From positions 220,104 through 284,103 of the forward strand of contig NZ_CANLRG010000006.1 in NCBI RefSeq assembly GCF_947493565.1: 64,000 nt of DNA. The letters run 5' to 3'. Within the stretch, counting starts at the first letter, position 1, and every line of letters starts with the position of its first letter. The translations under genes were made by a program, and so were the position numbers. The notes beneath the pieces are model-generated. The model did not search any database. It saw only the letters and a list, made by a program, of their open reading frames with translations, and was not told where the DNA came from. Positions 1 to 7,784 of the stretch are shown here, piece by piece. This DNA is from an uncultured Lutibacter sp. Lineage in GTDB: Bacteria; Bacteroidota; Bacteroidia; Flavobacteriales; Flavobacteriaceae.

Positions 1-2
1 GT

Positions 3-221
3 TCTACAATTCCTTGGGTTTCGTTTACAGGATTTAAACACGCAAGAAAAGGTGATGAATATAGTAAAGGAATACCAAAGATAGTTTTTGGAGGCTTGTT
101 TAATGACAATGAATTGAAAAAAATACCTTTTTCAGTTGAAGTTCATCATGCCTTGTTAGATGGTTATCACGTTTCATTATTATTTTCTAAAATGCAACAG
201 TTTATTAATACACTAACATAA
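3..221 (+). CDS. Chloramphenicol acetyltransferase-like protein (CatA family), 3' part only
   Basis: The window opens inside this gene, and an open frame runs from base 3 to a TAA at 219-221 (72 residues visible). The visible part contains IPWVSFTGF and the trimeric acyltransferase signature HHALLDGYHV, which carries the catalytic histidine of the CatA family that acetylates chloramphenicol with acetyl-CoA. The N-terminal two thirds lie outside the window. Chromosomal CatA-like proteins in Flavobacteriia are not always resistance enzymes, so drug specificity cannot be claimed. Family assignment is fairly sure; substrate is not. Confidence 0.75.
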   Translation, partial: STIPWVSFTGFKHARKGDEYSKGIPKIVFGGLFNDNELKKIPFSVEVHHALLDGYHVSLLFSKMQQFINTLT

Positions 222-300
222 GTTTAACTTATTCTTTCATAATTTTATTGTATTATTTTTTAACGATAATTATTGTTTGTTGTATTACATTTACACTATA

Positions 301-954
301 ATGAAAATTAAAGAACTGATAATATTTACAAATAAGTTAGAATTTCAAATAGATTTTTACGCTACAATTTTAGAACTTCCAATAGTAATTTCTACACCAG
401 AATTTACAAGTTTTAGAGTGGGTAAGTCGCTATTAACATTTAAGTATAAAAAACATATAACTCCATATCATTTTGCTTTTAACATTCCTTCAAATAAAGA
501 GAAAGAAGCATTAGAGTGGTTAAAAGAACGTGTAGATGTTTTATGTTTTGAAGACAATGAAATTCAAGATTTTTATAGTTGGAATTCTAAAGCAATTTAT
601 TTTTATGATATTGATAAAAATATTGTAGAATTTATTTCAAGAAAGAATATGAATTTAATTTCTGAAACAAAATTTTCTTCAAAACAACTATATAGCATTA
701 GTGAAATAGGAATATCTTCGAATAATATAGAGCGTACAGTAAACAAATTAAATACTTTTGAAGCAATAAAAATTTATAGTGGAGATATGGAACAGTTTTG
801 TGCATTAGGTGATGAAGATGGATTGTTTATTATTGCGAATAATAAGTTGAGAAAATGGTTTCCTACTGGAGATAAAATTTATCAATCAGACTTTATTGTT
901 AAAGGGGATTTTAATTTTGAATTTAAAAAAGGAGAAATAATTGAAATCATGTAA
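301..954 (+). CDS. VOC-superfamily (glyoxalase/dioxygenase-like) protein
   Basis: A protein of 217 residues whose N-terminal half has the beta-alpha-beta-beta-beta pattern of vicinal-oxygen-chelate proteins. It opens with a strand (KIKELIIFT) followed by a helix ending in FYATILELP, and a later strand carries IYFYDIDKNIVEFI, as seen in glyoxalase/bleomycin-resistance domains. The C-terminal half may be a second, weaker module. I take the ATG at 301; a TTG at 277 would add eight non-conserved residues. It lies 25 bp ahead of yaaA and may share its transcript. Substrate unknown. Confidence 0.7.
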   Translation: MKIKELIIFTNKLEFQIDFYATILELPIVISTPEFTSFRVGKSLLTFKYKKHITPYHFAFNIPSNKEKEALEWLKERVDVLCFEDNEIQDFYSWNSKAIYFYDIDKNIVEFISRKNMNLISETKFSSKQLYSISEIGISSNNIERTVNKLNTFEAIKIYSGDMEQFCALGDEDGLFIIANNKLRKWFPTGDKIYQSDFIVKGDFNFEFKKGEIIEIM

Positions 955-979
955 ATTTGTTTCAGACTAAAAATAGAAT

Positions 980-1738
980 ATGAAAATAGTTATATCACCC
1001 GCAAAATCATTAGATTTCGAAAGCAACATACCAACTTCAAACTATACACAAGGTATTTTTTTAAGTGATGCTGAAAAATTAAATAAAGTTTTAAAAAAGA
1101 AATCTCCTAAAAAACTATCAGAATTAATGAATATTTCCTCCAAGTTAGGAGAACTAAACTGGAAGAGAAATCAAGAATGGGAATTGCCATTTTCATTACA
1201 AAATGCTCGTCAGGCTGTATATGCTTTTAAAGGAGATGTTTATATTGGTTTAGATGCCTATACAATTCCAGCAAATAAGTTAGAAGAACTTCAACAAAAG
1301 CTAAGAATTTTATCGGGTCAATACGGTTTGTTAAAACCGTTAGATTTAATGCAAGCTTATCGTTTAGAAATGGGAACAAAGTTAAAAGTTGGTCGTAAAG
1401 AAAACTTATATCAATATTGGGGGAAAAGAATTACTGAAGCTTTAAATGAAGAATTAGATGAGGATGAGTTATTTTTAAATCTTGCTAGTAATGAATATTT
1501 TAAAGTAATTAAACCAACTTTACTTAAAGTTCCAGTTATTACACCTGTTTTTAAAGATTATAAAAATGGAAAACTAAAAATGATTAGTTTTTTTGCTAAA
1601 AAAGCTCGAGGATTAATGGTTCGTTATATAATTGATCATAATATTGAAACCTTAGAAGGCTTAAAGGGGTTTAATTATGAAGGGTATGCATTAGATTCTA
1701 ATTTATCTTCTACTACCGAATTGGTATTTACACGATAA
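980..1738 (+). CDS. yaaA: Peroxide stress protein YaaA (DUF328/UPF0246)
   Basis: 252 residues, the usual length of the family, starting MKIVISPAKSLDFES, with the conserved segment around QAVYAFKGDVYIGLDA and LRILSGQYGLLKPLDLMQAYRLEMG. In E. coli YaaA limits Fenton damage by lowering free iron after peroxide exposure and has a DNA-binding fold. The assignment rests on strong whole-length similarity to the family as I know it. The gene follows the VOC gene closely. The 322 bp after it contain structured DNA rather than another convincing gene. Confidence 0.92.
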   Translation: MKIVISPAKSLDFESNIPTSNYTQGIFLSDAEKLNKVLKKKSPKKLSELMNISSKLGELNWKRNQEWELPFSLQNARQAVYAFKGDVYIGLDAYTIPANKLEELQQKLRILSGQYGLLKPLDLMQAYRLEMGTKLKVGRKENLYQYWGKRITEALNEELDEDELFLNLASNEYFKVIKPTLLKVPVITPVFKDYKNGKLKMISFFAKKARGLMVRYIIDHNIETLEGLKGFNYEGYALDSNLSSTTELVFTR

Positions 1739-1777
1739 ATTTTTATATTTTTTTTAAAATTATATTTATTTTTTATA

Positions 1778-1785
1778 TATGTTTG
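1778..1785 (+). promoter_or_regulatory. Possible -7 box for the speA operon
   Basis: TATGTTTG fits the Bacteroidetes -7 consensus TAnnTTTG in all fixed positions, but no clear TTG lies 17-23 bp upstream. If used, transcription would begin near 1792 and give speA a leader of about 270 nt. Inference only. Confidence 0.35.
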
Positions 1786-1829
1786 TCACGTTATTTTTTA
1801 TTAACGATGAAAGATATGTCTTTTTTCGG

Positions 1830-1865
1830 TTGTAACCTATTTGTAAAGAGGTTTTTAGGTTACAA
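1830..1865 (+). repeat. Inverted repeat (hairpin 1) in the speA upstream region
   Basis: Perfect 10-bp inverted repeat: TTGTAACCTA at 1830-1839 and TAGGTTACAA at 1856-1865, with a 16-nt loop. A second hairpin (ATTACAAC 1931-1938 / GTTGTAA 1948-1954) follows. The 1739-2060 gap otherwise holds no gene I can support; a 68-codon open frame across it has no recognisable features. Confidence 0.6.
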
Positions 1866-2015
1866 TATACTTAGGAAGTATAACGGAAAATATAAAAAAA
1901 TAAGAACTTCTTTTAACCGTATTTTTATTAATTACAACTTTCTTTTTGTTGTAAATAATCAGCACATATATTCAGTTTTAAGAGTATGATTTAGTATTAG
2001 TTACTGTAAAATCTT

Positions 2016-2035
2016 ATAGCTTTATGCTATTTTTT
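2016..2035 (+). terminator. Weak hairpin with T-run just before speA
   Basis: ATAGC (2016-2020), loop TTTAT, GCTAT (2026-2030), then a run of T to 2035. It is short and AT-rich. It could be a weak terminator or attenuator in the speA leader, 26 bp before the start codon. Confidence 0.35.
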
Positions 2036-2060
2036 ATCAAAAAAATTAATATAATACTAA

Positions 2061-3458
2061 ATGAATAATAAATATATTGATCTAATCAATCAAACATTTG
2101 ATTTTCCACAAGAAGAATTTAAAGTGGATAACAGCAAAAATTTACACTTCCACGATATTGATATGATGAAATTAGTGGAAGAATACGGAACGCCTTTAAA
2201 ATTTACATATTTGCCAAAAATTAGCGAGAACATTCAAAAAGCTAAAGAAATGTTTAAACGCACTATGCGTAAACATAAATACAAAGGCAAATATCACTAT
2301 TGTTATTGCACAAAAAGTTCTCACTTTAAACATGTGCTTGATGAAGCATTAACCAACGATATACATATTGAAACTTCTTCGGCTTTTGATATTAACATTG
2401 TAGAGAACCTAAAAAAAGAAGGTAAAATTACCGATAAAACCTACATTTTATGTAATGGTTTTAAACGGGATGAGTATATTTCAAATATTCAAAAATTAAT
2501 TAATAACGGACATAAAAACTGTATCCCAATAATAGACAATTATGAAGAAATTGGACTGTTAACAAATGGAGTTCGTAGAAAAATGAATATTGGAATTAGA
2601 ATAGCATCTGAAGAAGAGCCAAAATTCGAATTTTATACTTCAAGATTAGGGATAGGATATAAAAATATTGTAGATTTTTATCGAAGAGAAATCAAAGAAA
2701 ATAATAAGGTAAATTTAAAAATGTTACATTTCTTTATCAATACAGGTATTAAAGACAATGCTTATTATTGGAATGAATTGAATAAATGTTTAAAAGTTTA
2801 CATTAACCTAAAACGAATTTGTCCTTCTTTAGATAGTTTGAATATTGGTGGCGGTTTCCCTATAAAAAATTCATTAGCATTTGATTATGACTACGAGTAT
2901 ATGATTGATGAAATTATTTCTCAAATTCAAAATGCTTGTGAAGAAGCTGAGGTGCAAACACCACATATTTTTACAGAATTTGGCAGTTATACTGTTGGCG
3001 AAAGCGGAGGAGCTATTTACAAAGTTCTTTATCAGAAAAAACAAAATGATAGAGAAAATTGGAATATGATTAACTCATCATTTATTACTACATTACCTGA
3101 TAGTTGGGCTATAAATAAAAGATTTATTTTATTACCTTTAAACAGATGGAATGATGTTTATGAACGTGTTTTATTAGGTGGACTTACTTGTGATAGTGAT
3201 GATTATTACAATTCAGAACAGCATATAAACGCCGTTTATTTACCAACATATAAAGAAGATAAACCATTGTATTTAGGGTTTTTTAATACAGGTGCTTATC
3301 AAGAATCAATAGGAGGTTATGGAGGGTTACAACACTGTTTAATTCCACAACCAAAACATATAATTATATCAAAAAACAACGAACAAAAATTAGAATTTAA
3401 AGTTTTTAAAGAAAAACAAACAGCAAAAGATTTTTTAAAAATATTGGGTTATGAATAA
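2061..3458 (+). CDS. speA: Biosynthetic arginine decarboxylase (PLP fold type III)
   Basis: 465 residues. Converts arginine to agmatine plus CO2, the first step of putrescine synthesis. The alanine-racemase-like barrel carries the PLP lysine at about residue 85 (YCYCTKSSHF), a glycine-rich phosphate-binding stretch (LNIGGGFPI), and the C-terminal motif GLTCDSDDYY that supplies the partner-subunit cysteine/aspartate in this fold. It is shorter than the roughly 630-residue E. coli SpeA and matches the compact form found in Bacteroidetes. Its end overlaps speB by 8 bp. The next two genes also overlap, so it heads a polyamine operon. Specificity for arginine is inferred from the adjoining agmatinase. 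Confidence 0.88.
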   Translation: MNNKYIDLINQTFDFPQEEFKVDNSKNLHFHDIDMMKLVEEYGTPLKFTYLPKISENIQKAKEMFKRTMRKHKYKGKYHYCYCTKSSHFKHVLDEALTNDIHIETSSAFDINIVENLKKEGKITDKTYILCNGFKRDEYISNIQKLINNGHKNCIPIIDNYEEIGLLTNGVRRKMNIGIRIASEEEPKFEFYTSRLGIGYKNIVDFYRREIKENNKVNLKMLHFFINTGIKDNAYYWNELNKCLKVYINLKRICPSLDSLNIGGGFPIKNSLAFDYDYEYMIDEIISQIQNACEEAEVQTPHIFTEFGSYTVGESGGAIYKVLYQKKQNDRENWNMINSSFITTLPDSWAINKRFILLPLNRWNDVYERVLLGGLTCDSDDYYNSEQHINAVYLPTYKEDKPLYLGFFNTGAYQESIGGYGGLQHCLIPQPKHIIISKNNEQKLEFKVFKEKQTAKDFLKILGYE

Positions 3459-4389
3459 AAGAACATACGCAGGAATTCCTGAGCAGTATTCAAAAATTGA
3501 AACTTCAAAAGTAGTTTTAATCCCTGTTCCTTATGATGGAACAAGTACTTGGCAAAAAGGAGCAGACAAAGGTCCAGAAGCTTTTTTAGAAGCATCTGAA
3601 AATATGGAATTATATGATATTGAAACAGATTCTGAAGTTTACAAAAACGGTGTGTTTTTAGCTGATCCTGTTACTGAAAACTCATCTCCAGAAACAATGG
3701 TGGCAGAGGTTCATAATATTACAAAATCCTATATTCAAAAAAATAAATTTGTAACCTTATTTGGAGGCGAACATTCAATTTCAATTGGTTCAATTAGAGC
3801 ATTTAACGAGTGTTTTGATAATTTAACAGTAGTGCAAATTGATGCTCATGCCGATTTGAGAAAGGAATATGAAGGCTCTAAATGTAATCATGCTTGTGCT
3901 GTTTATGAAGCAAGTCAAAATACCAACCTAATTCAAGTAGGGATTCGTAGTATGGATGCTATTGAAAAAACAGTTATGGATGAAGATAAAGTGTTTTTTG
4001 CACATGAAATGGCTCAAGATGATTATTGGATGGATAATGCAATAGATTTAATGACTAATAACGTTTTTTTAACTATTGATTTAGATGCTTTTGATCCGTC
4101 AATTATGCCTTCAACTGGTACGCCAGAACCAGGAGGGTTGTTGTGGTATGAAACATTGGAGTTTCTTCAAAAAGTTTTTAAAGAAAAAAATGTAGTAGGG
4201 TTTGATATTGTTGAACTTTGCCCAAATAAAGATGAAAAATCATCAGATTTCTTAGCTGCAAAATTGTACTATAAAATGCTTAGTTACAAGTTTGCAAACA
4301 CTGAAATAGATGAATATGATAATATAGATGGTTATAAAGAACCTAACCATAAATCAACTAAATTCGAAGACGAAGATTATGACTACTAA
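3451..4389 (+). CDS. speB: Agmatinase (ureohydrolase family)
   Basis: 312 residues. Hydrolyses agmatine to putrescine and urea with a two-manganese centre. Metal-binding motifs are in place: GGEHS (His near 108), DAHADLR (131-137) and TIDLDAFDPSIMP (Asp210, Asp212). It starts 8 bp before the end of speA and ends 11 bp inside the next gene, so translation of the three is probably coupled. The C-terminus carries a charged acidic tail after the catalytic domain. Arginase is an alternative by fold, but the speA neighbour makes agmatinase far more likely. Confidence 0.92.
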   Translation: MNKRTYAGIPEQYSKIETSKVVLIPVPYDGTSTWQKGADKGPEAFLEASENMELYDIETDSEVYKNGVFLADPVTENSSPETMVAEVHNITKSYIQKNKFVTLFGGEHSISIGSIRAFNECFDNLTVVQIDAHADLRKEYEGSKCNHACAVYEASQNTNLIQVGIRSMDAIEKTVMDEDKVFFAHEMAQDDYWMDNAIDLMTNNVFLTIDLDAFDPSIMPSTGTPEPGGLLWYETLEFLQKVFKEKNVVGFDIVELCPNKDEKSSDFLAAKLYYKMLSYKFANTEIDEYDNIDGYKEPNHKSTKFEDEDYDY

Positions 4390-5353
4390 AGGAGCTATTT
4401 CAAATTTTATTGAAAAATATTATTTACATTTTAACGCAGCCTCAGTTGTGGATGCTGCTAAAGAATATGAAAACCAATTAGCAAAAGGTTCAAAAATGTT
4501 AGTTTCTCTTGCAGGTGCAATGAGTACTGCTGAATTAGGAAAAATATTTGCAGAAGTAATTAGACAAAACAAAGTACAAATTATTTCTTGTACAGGTGCT
4601 AATTTAGAAGAAGATATCATGAATTTGGTAGCGCATTCTCATTATAAAAGAGTTCCTAATTATAGAGATTTGACACCTCAAGATGAATGGGATTTATTAG
4701 AAAAAGGGTTGAACAGAGTTACAGATACTTGTATCCCAGAAGAAGAAGCATTTAGACGTTTACAAGAGCATATTTTTAAAATTTGGAAAGATGCTGAAAA
4801 TGCTGGTGAACGCTATTTTCCTCATGAATTTATGTATAAGTTGGTGCTTTCTGGAGTTTTGGAACAGTATTATGAAATTGATCCTAAAAATAGTTGGATG
4901 TTGGCTGCAGCTGAAGCTAATTTGCCAATGGTAGTTCCTGGTTGGGAAGATAGTACTATGGGTAATATTTTTGCCTCTTATGTTTTAAAAGGTGAATTGA
5001 AAGCAAGCACTATGAAGTCTGGAATCGAATATATGACGTTTTTGGCAGATTGGTATACAGAAAATTCAAAAGAAGGTATAGGATTCTTTCAAATTGGAGG
5101 AGGTATAGCTGGAGATTTTCCAATATGTGTTGTACCTATGTTATATCAAGATATGGAACGTACCGATACACCGTTTTGGAGTTATTTTTGTCAAATTTCA
5201 GACTCAACAACAAGTTATGGTTCTTATTCAGGAGCTGTTCCTAATGAAAAAATCACTTGGGGTAAATTAGATATTCATACACCAAAATATATTATTGAAT
5301 CAGATGCCACAATTGTAGCGCCTTTGATTTTCGCTTATTTGTTAAATATGTAA
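4379..5353 (+). CDS. Deoxyhypusine synthase-like protein, possible homospermidine synthase
   Basis: 324 residues from the ATG at 4379, chosen because an earlier in-frame ATG at 4328 lies deep inside speB. It belongs to the deoxyhypusine synthase (DHS) family: NAD-binding segments (SLAGAMSTAELG, SCTGANLEEDI), FQIGGGIAGDFPI, and a C-terminal KITWGK in which Lys296 matches the lysine that carries the butylimine intermediate in DHS. Bacteria have no eIF5A to modify, so canonical deoxyhypusine synthesis is unlikely. In an operon that makes putrescine, transfer of an aminobutyl group to putrescine to form homospermidine is the attractive role, but this is inference. Confidence 0.82.
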   Translation: MTTKGAISNFIEKYYLHFNAASVVDAAKEYENQLAKGSKMLVSLAGAMSTAELGKIFAEVIRQNKVQIISCTGANLEEDIMNLVAHSHYKRVPNYRDLTPQDEWDLLEKGLNRVTDTCIPEEEAFRRLQEHIFKIWKDAENAGERYFPHEFMYKLVLSGVLEQYYEIDPKNSWMLAAAEANLPMVVPGWEDSTMGNIFASYVLKGELKASTMKSGIEYMTFLADWYTENSKEGIGFFQIGGGIAGDFPICVVPMLYQDMERTDTPFWSYFCQISDSTTSYGSYSGAVPNEKITWGKLDIHTPKYIIESDATIVAPLIFAYLLNM

Positions 5354-5365
5354 TTGTAGAAATTA

Positions 5366-5653
5366 ATGAAAAGAGTAATTGTAGATTATAGCAAACTAAC
5401 AAGTGATATTTTAGATTTATTAGTTGAAAAATTTCCAAATGGATATGGATATAGAGATATTATAACTTTTAAAAATGCGAAAGATGAAACAGTGAGAGCT
5501 GTAGAAGTAAAAACTGAAGACACTATTTATTTAGTTAAAATTAGTTTGAAGTTGGAAGAGACGATGGAAGACTATGATGCTGACGAAGATAACTTTGATG
5601 AAGTTTATGATAATGATGTAGAAGATTTACCAGATGAAATGGACGAAGATTAA
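5366..5653 (+). CDS. Small acidic conserved protein of the polyamine operon
   Basis: 95 residues. The first 65 look folded, with a MKRVIVDYSKLTSDILDLLVEKFPNG-type start and a strand TIYLVKISLKL. The last 30 are almost entirely Asp and Glu. I recognise it as a type of short protein seen in Flavobacteriia that is sometimes labelled as DNA primase, but I see no primase motif and would not use that name. It lies 12 bp behind the DHS-like gene and just before a strong terminator, so it is the last gene of the operon. An acidic tail could bind polyamines or basic proteins; that is speculation. Confidence 0.7.
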   Translation: MKRVIVDYSKLTSDILDLLVEKFPNGYGYRDIITFKNAKDETVRAVEVKTEDTIYLVKISLKLEETMEDYDADEDNFDEVYDNDVEDLPDEMDED

Positions 5654-5670
5654 AATTTCTAGCCCTTAAA

Positions 5671-5707
5671 AAATAAAAAGACCTGCTCATGCAGGTCTTT
5701 TTATTTT
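5671..5707. terminator. Bidirectional terminator after the polyamine operon
   Basis: Stem AAAAAGACCTGC (5675-5686), loop TCAT, GCAGGTCTTTTT (5691-5702), flanked by A-rich and T-rich runs on both sides. It serves the plus-strand operon and the minus-strand DUF2853 gene ending at 5725. Confidence 0.93.
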
Positions 5708-5724
5708 TTGAAATAAGTATGCAA

Positions 5725-6060
5725 TTAATACTTAGATTCTTGACCTAATTCTTTTACTAATAAATAATAAACAATAGCTCTATATTTATTTCTGTTAGAT
5801 TTTCCTACTTTTTCAATTACAGATTCTAAGGCACTATCTAATTTTGGACCATCAGATAAACCTAATTTTTTAATTAAAAAATTATTTTTTACAGTTTCAA
5901 GTTCTTTTTCATCAGATCCAGAAACAGTTTCAGCATCAGCTTTGTAGATTGAAGGACCTAATCCTTTAGTAACTTTTGTTAGTAAATCAGCGTCAAAACT
6001 AAGACCTAATTTTTTCATTTCACTTTGATAAAGTGTTATTTTTTCATCAAATTTACTCAT
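5725..6060 (-). CDS. DUF2853 family protein
   Basis: 111 residues starting MSKFDEKITLYQSEMKKLG and containing LLTKVTKGLGPSIYKADAETVSGSDEKEL, the pattern of DUF2853. This is a small mostly helical domain of unknown function common in Bacteroidetes and some proteobacteria. No signal peptide or membrane segment. It reads alone on the minus strand, sharing a terminator with the convergent polyamine operon. A TATATTTG box on the minus strand at 6101-6108 could be its -7 element, though the -33 box is not clear. Confidence 0.82.
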   Translation of the reverse strand: MSKFDEKITLYQSEMKKLGLSFDADLLTKVTKGLGPSIYKADAETVSGSDEKELETVKNNFLIKKLGLSDGPKLDSALESVIEKVGKSNRNKYRAIVYYLLVKELGQESKY

Positions 6061-6138
6061 GAGTAACGAATTTTTTTATTATTAATTAAAAATAGATACT
6101 CAAATATAAAAAAATAAAATTGGTATTTCGTAATTATT

Positions 6139-7563
6139 TTAACAATCTGAAATATTTACACTAACGGCTAAACCACCTTCTGAGGTTTCTTTATACTTAA
6201 CATTCATGTCTTTTGCAGTTTCCCACATACTCGAAATTACTTTATCTAAAGGAACCTTTGCATTTAAGTAATCGCTTTCTAAAGCCAGTTCAGCAGCATT
6301 TATGGCTTTGATAGCTCCCATAGCATTTCGTTCAATACAAGGTATTTGTACCAAACCACCAATAGGATCACAGGTTAAACCTAAATGGTGTTCCATAGCT
6401 ATTTCACTTGCCATTAAAACTTGTTCAGGGGTTCCGCCTAACAACTCAGTTAAGGCTCCGGCTGCCATCGCTGATGAAACCCCTATTTCTGCTTGACATC
6501 CTCCCATAGCTGCAGATATGGTTGCTCCTTTTTTAAATAAACTTCCAATTTCTCCAGCCACTAATAAAAATTGTTTAATCTGCTTAAAATCTGCATCATG
6601 ATTTTCAATTACCATATAATACATTAAAACAGCAGGAATTACTCCAGAACTACCATTTGTTGGTGCTGTTACAACTCGTCCTAATGAAGCGTTAACTTCA
6701 TTAACACTTAAAGCAAAACAACTTACCCATTTTAATATTTGACGAAATTTAACTTCGGTATTTCTAATAGCAACTAGCCATTCTTCGGGAGAATTATATT
6801 TTTTTTCTTCTTTTAATTTTTCATGTAAATCAAAAGCTCTTCTTCTAACATTTAAACCTCCAGGTAATTTTCCTTCAGTATGACATCCAATATACATACA
6901 TTCAAGCATGGTATTCCAAACTCTTTTTATTTCAAAGTCAATTTCTTCATCACTTCTTAAAGAACGTTCATTTTCTAATACAATTTCAGAAATTTTTAAT
7001 TGGGTTTGTTTACAGTATTCTTCTAACTCTTTTGCTTTTTGAATTGGATAAGGAAATGTTTTGTGGATTTCAATATTTTCTTTGGCATGTATTAGTTCTT
7101 CTCTAACAATGAAACCTCCTCCAATTGAATAATAGGTGTCTGTTGAAATTTCTTTATCATGGCTAAAGCCAGTAAATTTGATTCCATTTGCATGAAATGG
7201 TAAAAATTCTTTATTAAAAACAATGTTAGAAGCTGCTTCAAAATGAATATTGAAACTGTTGCCAAATTTTAATTTTTGTTCCTCCTTAATTTTAGAAATT
7301 AAAGGTTGTATTTCATCAGTAGGAATATACTCAGGATCGCAACCAGATAAACCTAAAATCACAGCTAAATCTGTAGCATGCCCTTTTCCTGTTAAAGATA
7401 AAGATCCGTACAAATCAACTTTAACAGCAGTTATGCTATCAAATAAATTAACTTTTTTTAGATGATTTATCCACCTTTCAGCAGCTCTCCATGGACCTAA
7501 AGTATGTGAACTTGAGGGACCAATTCCAATTTTAAGCATATCAAAAATAGAAATACACTCCAT
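6139..7563 (-). CDS. sdaA: L-serine ammonia-lyase (iron-sulfur L-serine dehydratase)
   Basis: 474 residues with the beta and alpha domains on one chain. Deaminates L-serine to pyruvate and ammonia using a 4Fe-4S cluster. Visible are the N-terminal [11 protein letters not shown] motif, [12 protein letters not shown], and the cluster cysteines in MGGCQAEIG and [15 protein letters not shown]. The very last residue is a cysteine (Cys474), matching the known arrangement in which the C-terminal Cys of this enzyme type plugs into its own active site. It stands between DUF2853 and the divergent dnaK and is probably a single-gene unit. Confidence 0.95.
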   Translation of the reverse strand: MECISIFDMLKIGIGPSSSHTLGPWRAAERWINHLKKVNLFDSITAVKVDLYGSLSLTGKGHATDLAVILGLSGCDPEYIPTDEIQPLISKIKEEQKLKFGNSFNIHFEAASNIVFNKEFLPFHANGIKFTGFSHDKEISTDTYYSIGGGFIVREELIHAKENIEIHKTFPYPIQKAKELEEYCKQTQLKISEIVLENERSLRSDEEIDFEIKRVWNTMLECMYIGCHTEGKLPGGLNVRRRAFDLHEKLKEEKKYNSPEEWLVAIRNTEVKFRQILKWVSCFALSVNEVNASLGRVVTAPTNGSSGVIPAVLMYYMVIENHDADFKQIKQFLLVAGEIGSLFKKGATISAAMGGCQAEIGVSSAMAAGALTELLGGTPEQVLMASEIAMEHHLGLTCDPIGGLVQIPCIERNAMGAIKAINAAELALESDYLNAKVPLDKVISSMWETAKDMNVKYKETSEGGLAVSVNISDC

Positions 7564-7715
7564 TTAATTTTTCGTTTTAAAAATTGTGTAAATATAAGGC
7601 TTTGTTAAATGCATTTTTGAAAATATTTTGAAATTATTCTAAAGAATGCTAAGATTTAATGTCAATTTTTTTGGTTATGACTTTAAATTATGACAACTTG
7701 ACATATTTGTTTTAA

Positions 7716-7731
7716 TGGCACAGTCATTGTC
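7716..7731 (+). promoter_or_regulatory. Sigma-54-like -24/-12 promoter before dnaK
   Basis: TGGCAC, five bases, TTGT: the GG at 7717-7718 and the GT at 7729-7730 have exactly the -24/-12 spacing of sigma-54 promoters. The only departure from the core is T for C in the -12 GC. The inferred start is near 7742, about 43 nt before dnaK. Not the usual Bacteroidetes TAnnTTTG type. Confidence 0.45.
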
Positions 7732-7784
7732 TATTGCTTATTGTAAGTTTAAAAAAATTAAAACAATTATTTAAAAATATAATT

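Noticed and set aside
1783..1989. Open frame of 68 codons between yaaA and speA
   Set aside because: No recognisable domain, composition follows local AT-richness, and it crosses two perfect hairpins; more likely untranslated leader DNA.
4328..4378. Earlier ATG for the DHS-like gene
   Set aside because: It would add 17 residues encoded inside speB with no family similarity; the ATG at 4379 begins the conserved part.
5366..5653. DNA primase
   Set aside because: No TOPRIM or zinc-binding motif; only 95 residues with an acidic tail.
7734..7784. TTG start 51 bp upstream of dnaK
   Set aside because: It lies at or before the likely transcription start, and DnaK conservation begins at 7785.
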